Shown here: positions 25,061-36,289 of the stretch, in pieces
How positions within the stretch are numbered: position 1 is the stretch's first letter
How the letters are laid out: every line of letters begins with the position of its first letter
NCBI GenBank assembly: GCA_028753945.1
Contig: JAPNXP010000018.1
Coordinates: 2,543,643 to 2,607,642 of the forward strand
Source: Hexactinellida sp. DTS-2022
Lineage: Eukaryota > Porifera > Hexactinellida
Length of the DNA stretch: 64,000 bases
Direction: 5' to 3'
Notes under the pieces: model-generated
What the model was told of the DNA's origin: nothing
Seen by the model: only the letters and a program-made list of their open reading frames with translations
Databases searched by the model: none
Made by a program: the position numbers and the translations under genes

Positions 25061-25500
25061 CTATCCAAGGCACTGAGATTAGAACTGGGCCACTATAGTA
25101 TAGTATAGTATAGTCGGCACAGTAATAACTAACCAAGGCACTGAGATTAGAACTGGGCCACCATACTATAGTATATTCGGCACAGTAATAAAGGCAGTGA
25201 TTTCAATACTGGGCAACTATATTAAAGTATAGTTGGCACAGTAATAATAATAATAAAGGTAGTGAGATTAGAACTGGGCCACTATAGTATAGTATAGTTG
25301 GCACAGTAATAAATAAATAAAGGCAGCGAGATTAGAACTGGGCAACTATACTATAGTATAGTCGGCACAGTAATAAAGGCAGTGAGATTAGAACTGGGCC
25401 ACTATACTATCGTATAGTCGGCACAGTAATAAAACTAAAATAATAAAGGCAGTGATTTCAATACTGGGCCAATATACTATACTATAGTCGGCACAGTAAT
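25061..25500 (+). repeat. Palindromic minisatellite array, about 7 units of 54-73 bp
   Basis: Each unit reads approximately GAGATTAGAACTGGGCC, then an ACTATACTATAGTATAGT palindrome, then CGGCACAGTAATAA with a spacer. Units start near 25072, 25140, 25206, 25260, 25323, 25377 and 25450. Length and sequence of the central palindrome vary between units. Single units close composite repeats at 9190, 19215, 29808, 38757, 40056 (reverse) and 61914 (reverse, two units). Confidence 0.85.
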
Positions 25501-25961
25501 ATCACATTCCCATGTTTAATAGCAAAAGTACATCCCTATTATATAATAACTATGTACTGCCGTGACCTTCGTTATATAAGGCCTTACTACTACTCCGAAC
25601 CATGGATTAGTTAAAGGCCATTGATTATTAGCTGACATATCTTTATCTCAATAGCTAGTAATGACAGCCCTGAGAAATGCATTATAATTATATAGGAAGT
25701 TAGGAACATGATATCAAGGCATAAATAACACACTTTAGAATTGTGATATATCACCATTTGATTACATAATCGCTATTTTTCGTGGGAATTATCGTGTTTT
25801 TATAGCCTGCTTTGAACATAGTTAAACGCGGTGTAAATGTTCAAAATTGGTTAATGAGGATGTCAATAACTAGTTGAATGAAATATATAGAAATTATAGA
25901 TGGAATGTTGACACATTCCTCTGTTTCCAGGGAAATGCATATTTAAAAAAATGAGCCATAA

Positions 25962-28893
25962 GAGGAATTCCATGTCAAATCAACCAGTCATTTCACCACT
26001 ATCAATCGATTTGTCTGTAAATTGTTGTGTAACAAGCTACTAGCAAGTCTAGACTTTCTTCAAAATCTTAGACCGATCGGTAGAGTGCTTTTTGATTTAT
26101 GACGTCACAAAATTACCTTTATTTGTTGATTATCCAAACATTTTTCAAATTGTTGAAGCACCATCTCACTTCAAACTCGTATAACTTTTGATATAATTAT
26201 CCAATTCTTTTACTAATTGCTATACTTATGTTTTAATATATGGAGAATTCAAATCAGATGGATATAATAAGTTATCAGTTGTTTTATTAGTGAAAATTAG
26301 AACTGAAACCAATACCGGAAGTGGAACCGGAACCATGACGTAGCAAAAATGTATATTTTCAGATCTCTTTTATTTTTTGGTAATTTATTGCATGTAGTCT
26401 TAAGTCATTGTGTAGAAAATTTCACTATGGTTTCCATCTCTTCCCAATGAGTTATTCACATTTTTGTTCCTCTAAACGCTTTTTATGTGATGCTACAATT
26501 TATTAATGTTTTTATAAAAACATCATACTGGCTAAACCATACTCTATTTCTATCATATTGATAAATATTTCCTATTTTTATAATTATTATCACCAGTGTA
26601 TTATTATACAGCCATTTGTAAATACGCTCCAATCCTGGTTTGATGCAATTTTTATACGCCAAAATCACAAATCAATGTTACCGTATTGGAGAGGATTCCA
26701 AATTTTCGCGTTTCAAAATCAATTTTCCAAAAATCATACTCCAAAAGGACCGTCTCGCGCTCCTGAATAATTCGTGATTATCACTAATTCCAACAGCATT
26801 ATACAATTGATATATGCATCAGAAATTTGTGGTTTGTGGTATGTTTGACCTCAGATACACTACACTTGTAGTATCTTAAGTGCATTAGTATTGTTGCTAT
26901 GTATTATAGGAATGCAATAGATAAACTAATGAGCTGTGAAGTTAATATTACAGATACAGCATAAAGTGTTTTAGCTTGATTATTATCTATTTATTTGCAT
27001 CACATCGAATCTGAAATTTGAAATCAATTTTTTTCGCTACCTCCCACGGAAAACTTGTGATGGCATTGGAGGTACAGTAAAAAGAGTTACCGCCCGAATA
27101 AGTTTACAGCGACCAAAAGAAGGTCATATATTATCACCTATTCAAATGTTTAACTTTAGTTCGACAACTCCAAGCGCAAGTCATTTTCCATCAAAAAAAA
27201 ATTCATTTCCAAACAAAAAGTGCTCATTTGCGAGAGACATTTAAAACAAAGTGAGTTAAATGCTTAATAGATAAAGCTCTTAAATTATGTTGTAGTACAC
27301 TTAATTCTGTTTTAGATAAGATAACATCAAAACTATACCATGGACATGTATTTACCATAAATACACTCCAATAAGTGCAACATTTATAGGAGCAAAGCGA
27401 ATTAGTGACCAATTAGATTACACAATAACATAGGAATTCAAAGGAAATCGTGTGACAAAGTCTATATAATCTACACAGCTGCCTTACTTAACCATACGTG
27501 ATTATGTCGCATGTACGTATGTATGACAAAGTATGGTATATTGGTGTGATAAAAGAAGTCTGTGAGGAATATGGTGATATAAAGGTCAGCTTTATGGATT
27601 CAAAAGGATCAGGGCGTCCTGAAAATAGTTTCTATTGGCCCTCAACTGAATATGTTTGTTATGTCCCTCAAATATTGTAATAGATTATATACTCACTCCA
27701 AAACCTTCTTCAAAACGTGCAAGGAAGTTCAAAAATCTCATTACTTATTTTCAAATATATCAAGAGATTCAATTGTATCTAAATAACGTGCTTAATTCAT
27801 TTGGAAATATATATGAATATTACATCAAAGACAATTATCAAATCATGAATTATAAGCTATCTTAAAGTAGGGCCAAAAACAGAGTGACACGACTATTAGT
27901 TATCGTAAGTAAGTTCACAGCTCATTAGTTTAATCTATTGCATTCCTATAATACATAGCAACAATACTAATGCACTTAAGATACTACAAGTGTAGTGTAT
28001 CTGAGGTCAAACATACCACAAACCACAAATTTCTGATGCATATATCAATTGTATAATGCTGTTGGAATTAGTGATAATCACGAATTATTCAGGAGCGCGA
28101 GACGGTCCTTTTGGAGTATGATTTTTGGAAAATTGATTTTGAAACGCGAAAATTTGGAATCCTCTCCAATACGGTAACATTGATTTGTGATTTTGGCGTA
28201 TAAAAATTGCATCAAACCAGGATTGGAGCGTATTTACAAATGGCTGTATAATAATACACTGGTGATAATAATTATAAAAATAGGAAATATTTATCAATAT
28301 GATAGAAATAGAGTATGGTTTAGCCAGTATGATGTTTTTATAAAAACATTAATAAATTGTAGCATCACATAAAAAGCGTTTAGAGGAACAAAAATGTGAA
28401 TAACTCATTGGGAAGAGATGGAAACCATAGTGAAATTTTCTACACAATGACTTAAGACTACATGCAATAAATTACCAAAAAATAAAAGAGATCTGAAAAT
28501 ATACATTTTTGCTACGTCATGGTTCCGGTTCCACTTCCGGTATTGGTTTCAGTTCTAATTTTCACTAATAAAACAACTGATAACTTATTATATCCATCTG
28601 ATTTGAATTCTCCATATATTAAAACATAAGTATAGCAATTAGTAAAAGAATTGGATAATTATATCAAAAGTTATACGAGTTTGAAGTGAGATGGTGCTTC
28701 AACAATTTGAAAAATGTTTGGATAATCAACAAATAAAGGTAATTTTGTGACGTCATAAATCAAAAAGCACTCTACCGATCGGTCTAAGATTTTGAAGAAA
28801 GTCTAGACTTGCTAGTAGCTTGTTACACAACAATTTACAGACAAATCGATTGATAGTGGTGAAATGACTGGTTGATTTGACATGGAATTCCTC
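25962..28893. mobile_element. 2.9-kb near-perfect palindromic element, 4-bp TSD ATAA
   Basis: The left arm 25962-26940 and right arm 27914-28893 are nearly identical inverted repeats of about 980 bp; two overlapping reading frames of 61 and 70 codons occur identically in both arms. Ends are GAGGAATTCCATG / CATGGAATTCCTC. ATAA at 25958-25961 and 28894-28897 is the TSD, and the uninterrupted flanking phrase GAGCCATAAC can be read in related fold-back copies. The 973-bp loop holds a decayed coding fragment. Confidence 0.88.
27029..27680 (+). pseudogene. Remnant of an uncharacterised, probably transposon-borne protein (CDGIGG motif plus SH3-like end)
   Basis: Two fragments lie in order in the loop of the palindrome. 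27029-27244 reads KTCDGIGGTVKRVTARISLQ followed by HILSPIQMF and then a stop. 27498-27680 reads VWYIGVIKEVCEEYGDIKV and then FYWPSTEYVCYVPQIL. From memory of invertebrate proteomes, a CDGIGGTVKR-type block followed by a short C-terminal domain with W-GxV...D-xVxFM...SFxWP...D-C-VP occurs together in many uncharacterised multi-copy proteins. No catalytic domain is present. It is probably what is left of the autonomous parent of the palindrome. Confidence 0.5.
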
Positions 28894-29829
28894 ATAACTC
28901 AATAACTATCTATTTTATGTAAACTATGCTAGTACTGATCTATCCGCAATTGGTAACTTCCTATTCGTCGATAATACATTTTTTATGCCTAACTTCAATA
29001 ATCTTTGAGATAATGAGATTATTAGCACTTAATTATTTATATTATAATAATCACATTATCTCAAAGATTATTGAAGTTAGGGCTAGAAAATGTATTATCA
29101 ATGAATAGGAAGTTACCAGTTGCGGATATATCAGTACTGGCATAGTTTACATAAAATAGATAGTTTTTAAGTTATGGCTCTTTTTAAAATATGCATTTCC
29201 CTGGCAACCGAGGAATGTGTCAACATTCCATCTATAATTTCTATATATTTCATTCAACTAGTTATGGACATCCTCATGTTCCAATTTTGAACATTTCACC
29301 GCGTTTAACTATGTTAAAAGCAGGCTATAAAAACACGATAATTCCCAGGAAGATAGCGATTACGTAATCAAATGGTGATATATCACAATTCTAAAGTGTG
29401 TCATGTATTCCTTGATATCATGTTCCTAACTTCCTATATAATTATAAAGCTTTTATCAGGTCTGTCATTACTAGCTATTGAGATAAAGATATGTTAGCCA
29501 ATAATCAATGGCCTTTAAGTAATCCATGGTCCAGCAAAATCTACTCAGTAGTAAGGCCTTATATAACGAAGGTCACGGTACTGCTTAAGTGTTTGAGTAA
29601 TTATAGGAATGGTACACTGAGTGAAATCACTTGTTTAGTCTAGAAATTAAAGAAACCTCAAAAAATACAACATATTGAGAAATTTGTGAAATAACCAAAT
29701 TAACATCATTTCATCCAAACCTAGCAGCAAAAATTCAGGGAAATATATTACTAATTCATGAAGTCATATCCTACCGGAAATTTTGAGTCAAAACATTACT
29801 GTGCCACTATACTAAAGTATAGTCGGCAC

Positions 29830-30449
29830 CAGAGACGGATTAACGGACCCTGGGGCCCCGGGCGGTAAGTAAACTATGGGCCCCTTTAACATACAATACT
29901 TCAAAATATCCACGAAAGTACTTATCCAAAGGTGAAAGTACTTAGTAAGTGAAGCACATCAGTAACTTATGCATTGAACTGAATTGGTAAATATTTAACT
30001 ATTCACGAAAAGAAAAGAAAATTATATAAGCGAAATTATGAATTAATGAGGTAAAGAAATTTATTTCAACTTTTTTGAAAAATAACCACGCTTTACACTG
30101 TCAATGTAATTATATTATGTTTAAAAAATTATTAGTTGATCTCTAATTAGGACTCAAATACAACCACAATATATAGCCCAAGAAGCACCTAGGATTTTAT
30201 AAAAATAGAATGTATTGCATGAAGTCAATTAAGTCCCTAGGGCGGCCATTTTTTTAATCTAAGATTGCTTTAGCAGCTCATTAGTTTAGACTTTAGAATC
30301 TTCAAGTATGCTAGTTATTTCTAGAATTTACCCCGAGATTTGATATTTTTCTTACTAGTTAGGGATTTGCTTTATCAATTTGTATGGGTCCCCTTTAAGC
30401 CTGGGCCCCGGGCGGCCGCCCTATCCGTCCATGCCTTAATCCGCCACTG
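29830..30449. mobile_element. hAT-type MITE inside a minisatellite unit, 8-bp TSD GTCGGCAC
   Basis: Inverted ends CAGAGACGGATTAA / TTAATCCGCCACTG with exact TSD GTCGGCAC at 29822-29829 and 30450-30457. The target is the 3' part of a palindromic minisatellite unit (29808-29829, 30458-30461). Subterminal GGGGCCCCGGGCGG is shared by both ends. A related element is 59628-60425. Confidence 0.88.
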
Positions 30450-30461
30450 GTCGGCACAGTA

Positions 30462-31222
30462 AAAATACCATATCATTAAATTTTAAGTCAGTTATGGGAA
30501 GAGATATTTTGTTTGGAGATTTATTATTGAGTAATATTGATAGCTGCCAAACCGAATCAGATCAACAAAAATGATGAATGTGATCTAAAAAAAGTAATTT
30601 TGGACAATCAATTGTAATTTATTGATTAACTATATTTTTGGTTTACAACAATCCTTTATTATTCATCAATGATTATTGATTATAAATCTTAAATTTAATC
30701 AAAAGCCAAGTTATATTCCAGGATAATATGACAGTCCATTGAATTTCTAGGGTAGATGGATGCTGAGTGGAACTATTACAGGTGTAAAAACTCTTTAGTT
30801 CATTCTTGGTAGCATAGTTGTCAATTGTGGAACATAGCTAGCTCCTAAATTGCTCCCGAATCTAATAACTTCAAGGATCAGTAAATAATACGCAACACCT
30901 GAGTGGTCCGTGAAAATAATTTGGTATCTCGCGCACCATCCTGGCTACACTACTGTAATTTGTTAAAATTTAACGAGACAACATAACTAGTTAAAGCTTA
31001 GATTAATGGCAAAGTTTAAAAGGTAAAATATAGTCAGAACTAATCGTATGAACTGGATTTAAATTGTGTTTGAAATTGTGCCAAACTACATATTGTCTGC
31101 ATTGGGAATAGTAATTAAACTAACTACAATATATTAATTAATGTAAAGTAAATTGAAACTAAACACTCATACTTACTGTAGTATAATATTCTTACAAAAA
31201 GATCATAAATTCTGGTATATAG
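30462..31222. other. Region downstream of tra2; no other gene
   Basis: Contains the likely 3' UTR of the minus-strand tra2 gene. A GTAAGTATG sequence on the minus strand near 31178 is a possible splice donor within the 3' UTR. No clear AATAAA was seen. Confidence 0.35.
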
Positions 31223-32122
31223 CTAGTAAAAGCCTCTCTCCTGAGGATGATATCTAGGCGAGTAGGATCGAGAACGTGATCTATAAAAACCTGTCCTACC
31301 ACGGGGGTATCTTGGTTCTCTATCGTAGTTGTCGTATCCGCTAGTATACCTATCACGATCTCTTTCACGTTCACTACGTCTCTTAGTGGAAGAGCTTGGT
31401 TTCCCCATATATATTCCAGGAGTAGGTGTATGCGGACGTTTGGTAATAGAGAAGTCTACTCTAATCTTACGACCTTGCATATCATACCCATTCATTGCTT
31501 GCTTTGCATCTTCGGCATCAGCAATATCTTCAAAATAGACAAATGCAAACCCACGGCTGCGTCCTGTTTGGTGGTCGTAGACTATGACTACTTTTTCCAT
31601 TGGACCAAACCTCCTGAAAATGTCTTTGACTTCTTTTTCTTTTGTATCAATATTCAAGCCAAAAACTCCTAGTACGCGGGACGGTTGAGGTAGTTCTCTA
31701 TCTCCATAAAAGCGTCTCCTATTATTCGTAGGAGAAGAGTATCCAACTTCCACACCAGCTCCACCTCCTCTGTAATGTGTAGCACGAGAGCGTGGAGGAG
31801 TATATGAATGTGATCTACTGCGATAACCGCTCATCTGGCCATAAACTGATGTTTTATGTCGATTATGCCTTCTTTCAGGAGATGGTGTATGATCAAAAGG
31901 ACTATGACTATAAGAGCGTGAATAACGAAAAGGCGATTGAGTAAATGAACGTGAAGCACTTCTTGATCGAGATTCAAAATAGTGTCGAGCCTTATCTCTT
32001 TTCGAGGAATGCTTGTGGCTCCTTCTACTCTTATCATGTTTCGAGTTAGGATTATGTCTATCATTTATGATTGACGTACCATGACTTGAGTCAATCAAGT
32101 CATCGCCAGATCCAATATTCAT
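31223..32122 (-). CDS. tra2: Transformer-2 homologue, SR-like splicing regulator
   Basis: A 299-residue nuclear RNA-binding protein that, by family, binds GAA-rich exonic enhancers and recruits spliceosome components. Order: RS-rich region (about residues 30-125, many SR/RS and SP pairs), RRM (149-226) with RNP2 VLGVFGLNI and RNP1 RGFAFVYF, the Tra2-specific linker KRPHTPTPGIYMG (228-240), and a second RS region (about 248-299). This RS1-RRM-linker-RS2 layout and the linker are diagnostic for Tra2. Start: Met at 32122 is chosen because an upstream in-frame TTG-initiated extension runs through a pyrimidine tract and AG (TTCTATTTTTTGCAG, minus strand, to 32142), a good splice acceptor 19 nt before the ATG. 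The whole coding region lies in one exon, unlike the multi-exon Tra2 genes of vertebrates and insects. An intronless retrocopy is less likely, given the acceptor. Confidence 0.92.
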   Translation of the reverse strand: MNIGSGDDLIDSSHGTSIINDRHNPNSKHDKSRRSHKHSSKRDKARHYFESRSRSASRSFTQSPFRYSRSYSHSPFDHTPSPERRHNRHKTSVYGQMSGYRSRSHSYTPPRSRATHYRGGGAGVEVGYSSPTNNRRRFYGDRELPQPSRVLGVFGLNIDTKEKEVKDIFRRFGPMEKVVIVYDHQTGRSRGFAFVYFEDIADAEDAKQAMNGYDMQGRKIRVDFSITKRPHTPTPGIYMGKPSSSTKRRSERERDRDRYTSGYDNYDREPRYPRGRTGFYRSRSRSYSPRYHPQERGFY

Positions 32123-32141
32123 CCAAAAATAACGTAAACTG

Positions 32142-32160
32142 CTGCAAAAAATAGAATAAG
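32142..32160 (-). promoter_or_regulatory. Splice acceptor upstream of tra2 start
   Basis: Minus-strand CTATTTTTTGCAG lies 19 nt before the chosen ATG. Either a 5'-UTR intron or a trans-splice site would use it; no upstream exon could be identified. Confidence 0.55.
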
Positions 32161-32544
32161 TAGCAAGCACTAAAAGACAAGTTGAAGTCTATATCCTAAA
32201 TTGGAAGTTGCAGAAATCAATCTAAGCGACGAAACCTGGAGGGGGGTTACGTAAGCCCCAACCTGGAGACCCTTTGGCACTATATTAGAATTCTTACTGT
32301 CTAATTAAACTCGGTTGTATATGCCTAGGGTTTTCAAAATATATGAGACTCAGCCCCCCCCCCCCCATTGTAATTCCCATAACCTCACCAACAACATTTT
32401 CTGGATGGAGGCCTTGAGCAGTTGAGCTGGTGACCAGTTGTCCTTTTAATAGAATGGACAATTAATTATCCATTGATAATAAATTTTATAATACTAGTTA
32501 ATTAATTATTTTAGTAATGTTATCCACGGTGAGTTGAGTTAAGT

Positions 32545-32613
32545 CAGTGGTTCCCAACCTGGGGTCCACGGATGCGGATGGCTGTAGGGGGTCCACAAGG
32601 TTGGGAATCGCTG
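32545..32613. mobile_element. Tiny hAT MITE (69 bp)
   Basis: CAGTGGTTCCCAACC / GGTTGGGAATCGCTG ends with TSD AGTTAAGT (32537-32544) and AGTTGAGT (32614-32621), 7 of 8 identical. Same family as 39488-39611. Confidence 0.8.
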
Positions 32614-33320
32614 AGTTGAGTCACAAATTCCTTATTTTATTTTATTCGCTTTATCCATTGTATAGTAAGTTAGTAACGGTATTCCCGACATGAAAAAATA
32701 TTTTTTACACAGAAAATCATTCTCCCGCCGTTTTTGTTATTTGCAGAAAATTTATTTATATGGATGTCCTCCTTTCGAGTAGTTGTCAAAAAAATTCTGT
32801 TAGTTAAATATTCATTTTAACACACCATATTTGGTCATTTTTGAAAAATATTTCCGATTTTGTAATTTGATATGTCATTCCCCTAGTTAACCAGTCAATA
32901 TTTTTCTACAAAATATTAACTTTTCGAGAAACACATTGGAATTCTGATTAATTCTAAATTTGGATAGTAACCATTGTCTAAACTTAGAATTTGTGACAGA
33001 ATTCCAAAGTGTAGTATGTAATATAATAGTATTGATGTAATTAGCTTAAAGTGAAACAAGATATTATTATAAAATAAAATACTATTGCAATAGTATAGTA
33101 TTTCAATATAATTATATTCATTGTATCAAACTCACAAAATATTATTATGATAACATATAGTGGTTTCAAATATCTAATGGTATCTGTGATATATGATACC
33201 ATTATTGCATTGTGTCATCTGGATGCCACATCAATGTGGCTGAGTTTGTTTTGTTATAAATTCTGAAACAAAATTAACAAGTTAAAATTCATCATCGGAA
33301 TAGCATACGTTCTTTGCTAA

Positions 33321-33464
33321 ATGGCATCTCAAGTATTCTCGCTCGATTATTCTTCCTCTGAAGAAGAATTTGAAGCACATCCTTCCAGATTCAACATTGA
33401 GGATATTCCGAATCTCAATATCCCATCTCCTTTCCGAATACAGGGGGATTCGGCCTACGAGTGA
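33321..33464 (+). CDS. Possible short acidic protein or first exon
   Basis: ATG in good context (CTAAATGG) opens 47 codons with an acidic DYSSSEEEFEAHP stretch, ending in a TGA within a local repeat in which GTGAATTCGGCCTGA-like phrases recur (about 33450-33530). Codon composition looks more protein-like than the surroundings, but there is no recognisable domain and no homologue comes to mind. It may be the start of a gene truncated by the repeat, or chance. Confidence 0.2.
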   Translation: MASQVFSLDYSSSEEEFEAHPSRFNIEDIPNLNIPSPFRIQGDSAYE

Positions 33465-34107
33465 TTTCGGCCTGAAAATGGGTGAATTCAGCATATGAGT
33501 GAATTCGGCCTGAAGAAATTGGTGAATTCAGCCTATATCCAAATGAAAGGTGTCAGATAACATATGTTAGATGACAACTTAAAAGCTGAAAAGGTTGTGA
33601 ATCCAAACAAATAGTTATGAAATTATAAGTGATAATTAACAATTTCGTCTATTCTTCTGAATACATACAATAGGTAAGGCCTTTAACAGCAAACAGCCAA
33701 AATGACTGTTAGCAGCAGATTTACCACCCCTGATTCTGACTTATGGAAAAGCTGCCCCCTGAAAAATTGGGTGCCTCCCTCTGCTCCCCCAGTTTGAAAT
33801 CCTTGCGCCGCGCATGTATCAGATATTCCATTAATTGATCTAGTTGCTGGTAAATACCTTTTAACATGTAACTTTGATCCAAAAGATCTTGTTAAGTAGC
33901 TGAGTATGAGTCATATTACCAATTTACCATATATGGGCATTAAAATGACATAATTGGAACCATATAGGTCGAATTCTAGGTGCCTCCCGATCTTAAATCA
34001 TTATATATAAATTTTTCCAGTTGCACAACAAATTTGATGCTTTTATCACTAAATGCACAATTGTTAAGCTAATCCGCCCCACTACAAGGGGTGGAGTCCA
34101 CAGTGGC

Positions 34108-34396
34108 CACGGTACGTGGTATACCGATGGTATAATTAGGTATAATTAATTATACCAAATTAGGAACTGTTCGGTATAATATTCTAAACTTCCATTACAC
34201 ATTTAATATACCTACATCTATACTACCCTAAATACTCGAAATATACGTGGTATATTGTGCTATAATATTGGTATAATCTAGGTGTAATCTAGGTAAATTC
34301 AATAAATATTAAGCATAAGGTGAAATACCGAAACTAGACACTAATTTGGTATAATTGGTTATACCTAATTATACCATCGGTATACCACGTACCGTG
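34108..34396. mobile_element. Palindromic MITE, 8-bp TSD ACAGTGGC
   Basis: Inverted ends of about 40 bp starting CACGGTACGTGGTATACC, with exact TSD ACAGTGGC at 34100-34107 and 34397-34404. GGTATAATTAGG-type motifs are iterated through the interior. The reverse-complement repeat at 13105-13285 has the site unoccupied. Confidence 0.88.
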
Positions 34397-34542
34397 ACAG
34401 TGGCACGAAACAGCCCAAACCTGGAACTAGGCATTTAGGTTGCAGATAACATTATAAACTATATTATTGACCTATGGGAAATCGACCCAAGGAATCATTT
34501 GGTATAATCAGAATTATTCTATCGTTTCAGGTGTGAAATTTA

Positions 34543-34871
34543 TGACGTCATTGTCACATTCGAGAAACATGAAAATTCACTTAATCGCACATAATTTGCG
34601 CGTCTAAGAGATAAAAGTATGAAAATTTTATAGCACATGTACATTAATGATGCAGACACGTTGGTTACACCAGATTGCCAATATGTTTCCTAATTGTTGC
34701 ATGATGACGTAAAAGAAATCACGAAAATTTCACATTGTTAAAATTTACTATATAGGCCTATTTAAGCTTTATAATCCATGTTAGAAGTATGTAAAGCACA
34801 CACCAACCTCGAGGCGGTTGGTGTGTGGTTGTGTTCTGCCGCGAAGCGACCTATCAAGCGAAGCGCGCTAG
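34543..34871 (+). mobile_element. Helitron 3' portion
   Basis: Matches the last 330 bp of 10037-10567, including the GGTTGGTGTGTGGTTGTG hairpin and the CTAG end before T. The 5' part is replaced by the dispersed repeat at 34390-34545, so it is either truncated or a chimeric Helitron variant. Confidence 0.65.
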
Positions 34872-34952
34872 TATAATATAAAATCCATAATTTAATCTTA
34901 TTTATTATGATTAAATTACTAATATTAACTGTAGACTGCCTAACTGATACAC

Positions 34953-35356
34953 CAGTGGTTCTCAACCTTTAATGGTCCGTGGCCCCCCTACCAAGACCCT
35001 CAGTACCCGTGGCCCCCTACCTTCTATAAAAAAACGTAGATTTCGTTTTAACGTATTTTGGGTTATATTATTTTACTCGTTGCTGTCTGCTCGTGGCCCC
35101 CCGGCGAAGGCCTCGTGGCCCCCCAAGGGGGCCACGGCAGGCACGTAGCTAGAGTATGTAATTCAGGGGGGCAAGTTTTATGTTGGGGGGGCAAGTGCAG
35201 GGAGTCGGGGGGGCAAGGGGGGACGAATCACTCTATTTACTATAACGAACACTTCCTAAATTCTCTTGGGAGGGGGGGCGAGAAGTACTTTTGGGGGGGG
35301 CAGTCGCCCCCCCGTAGCTACGTGCCTGGGCCACGGGGCCCGGTTGAGAAACGCTG
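34953..35356. mobile_element. hAT MITE A, 8-bp TSD TGATACAC (right copy split by element C)
   Basis: Ends CAGTGGTTCTCAACC / GGTTGAGAAACGCTG. The left TSD TGATACAC is at 34945-34952; the right copy begins TGAT at 35357-35360 and is found whole at 36283-36290, because element C inserted into it. Subterminal GTGGCCCCC motifs are iterated. Confidence 0.85.
35138..35328. mobile_element. hAT MITE B inside A, 8-bp TSD GGCCACGG
   Basis: Ends CAGGCACGTAGCTA / TAGCTACGTGCCTG with exact TSD GGCCACGG at 35130-35137 and 35329-35336. GGGGGGGCAAG phrases recur inside. Confidence 0.88.
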
Positions 35357-35360
35357 TGAT

Positions 35361-36278
35361 CAGTGGCGTAACTAGGCGCTTGGTGGCCCCTGGACAAATA
35401 AAATTTTGAGGCCCCTCCCATTTCCTAGACAATTGCTTTCTAAGCATCAAACCTCAACTTAAAATATTAATCATAATTTTAGTAATCCTAAATTTGACTA
35501 TCCATGTGTATCTAAATTCAATACACGTAGGTTGAAACATAAAATAAACAGAGGTTTACAAAAGGATTTAGAATGTTCTTCTCCGAGATATATAAATAAT
35601 TAAGTGCTAATAATCTCATTATCAAAAAGATTATTGTAGTCAGGCCTAGAAAATGTATTATCAATGAATAGGAAGTTACCAATTGCGGATAGATCAGTAC
35701 TAGCATAGTTTACATAAATAGATAGTTTTTGAGTTTTGGCTCATTTTACGAAATATACATTTCCCTGGAAACCGAGGAATGTGTCAACATTCCATTTATA
35801 ATTCGATATATTTCATTCAACTAGTTATGGACATCCTCATGATCCAATTTTGAACATTTATAAGGCACATAACTGTGTTAAAAGCAAGCTATAAAAACAC
35901 GATAATTCCCACGAAAAATAGCGATTACGCAATCAAATGGTGTTATATCACAGTTTTAAAGGGTGTTATGTATGCCTTGATATCATGTTCCTAACTTACT
36001 ATATAATTATAATGCATTTCTCAGGTCTGTCAATACTAGCTACTGAGATAAAGATATGTCAGCTAATAATCATTGGCCTTTAAGTAATCCATGGTTCGGA
36101 GTAGTAGTAAGGCCTTATCTAACGAAGGTCACGATAAAAACAAATTCTCGCTGTACATTCTTATAATTGATAATATTTTATGACTCTTCTACGGAACTCT
36201 CGGAGGCCCCTAGGCCGGTCTAGGGGCTTGAGGCACCTGGACTTTGTCCACCCTTGTCCTATAGTAGTTACGCCCCTG
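35361..36278. mobile_element. hAT MITE C, 8-bp TSD GCTGTGAT
   Basis: Ends CAGTGGCGTAACTA / TAGTTACGCCCCTG with exact TSD GCTGTGAT at 35353-35360 and 36279-36286. It is inserted across the right end of element A and contains half a fold-back element (35585-36132). Confidence 0.88.
35585..36132. mobile_element. Half fold-back element (one arm)
   Basis: Collinear with the right half of 25561-29577, ending CTTATCTAACGAAGGTCACG at 36132. The opposite arm is absent, so the palindrome has been cut at about its centre. Confidence 0.75.
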
Positions 36279-36289
36279 GCTGTGATACA

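Larger units (their letters stand above)
25561..29577. mobile_element. Fold-back element, 7-bp TSD GTACTGC, carrying a nested palindrome
   Basis: Same family as 20660-21975: starts CGTGACCTTCGTTATATA, ends TATATAACGAAGGTCACG, with exact TSD GTACTGC at 25554-25560 and 29578-29584. Without the insert at 25962-28893 and its extra ATAA it would be about 1.1 kb. The arms (25561-25961 and about 29170-29577) are clearly diverged from each other, so this shell is older than its insert. Confidence 0.9.

Noticed and set aside
25061..25500. CRISPR-like array of repeats and spacers
   Set aside because: Units are palindromic minisatellites with variable repeats and similar spacers in a eukaryotic context; there are no cas genes.
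26483..28372. Paired reading frames in both arms of the palindrome as duplicated genes
   Set aside because: They are mirror images caused by the inverted repeat, are short, and show no domain.
35058..35450. Several overlapping glycine- and proline-rich frames
   Set aside because: Produced by G and C runs of nested hAT MITEs.
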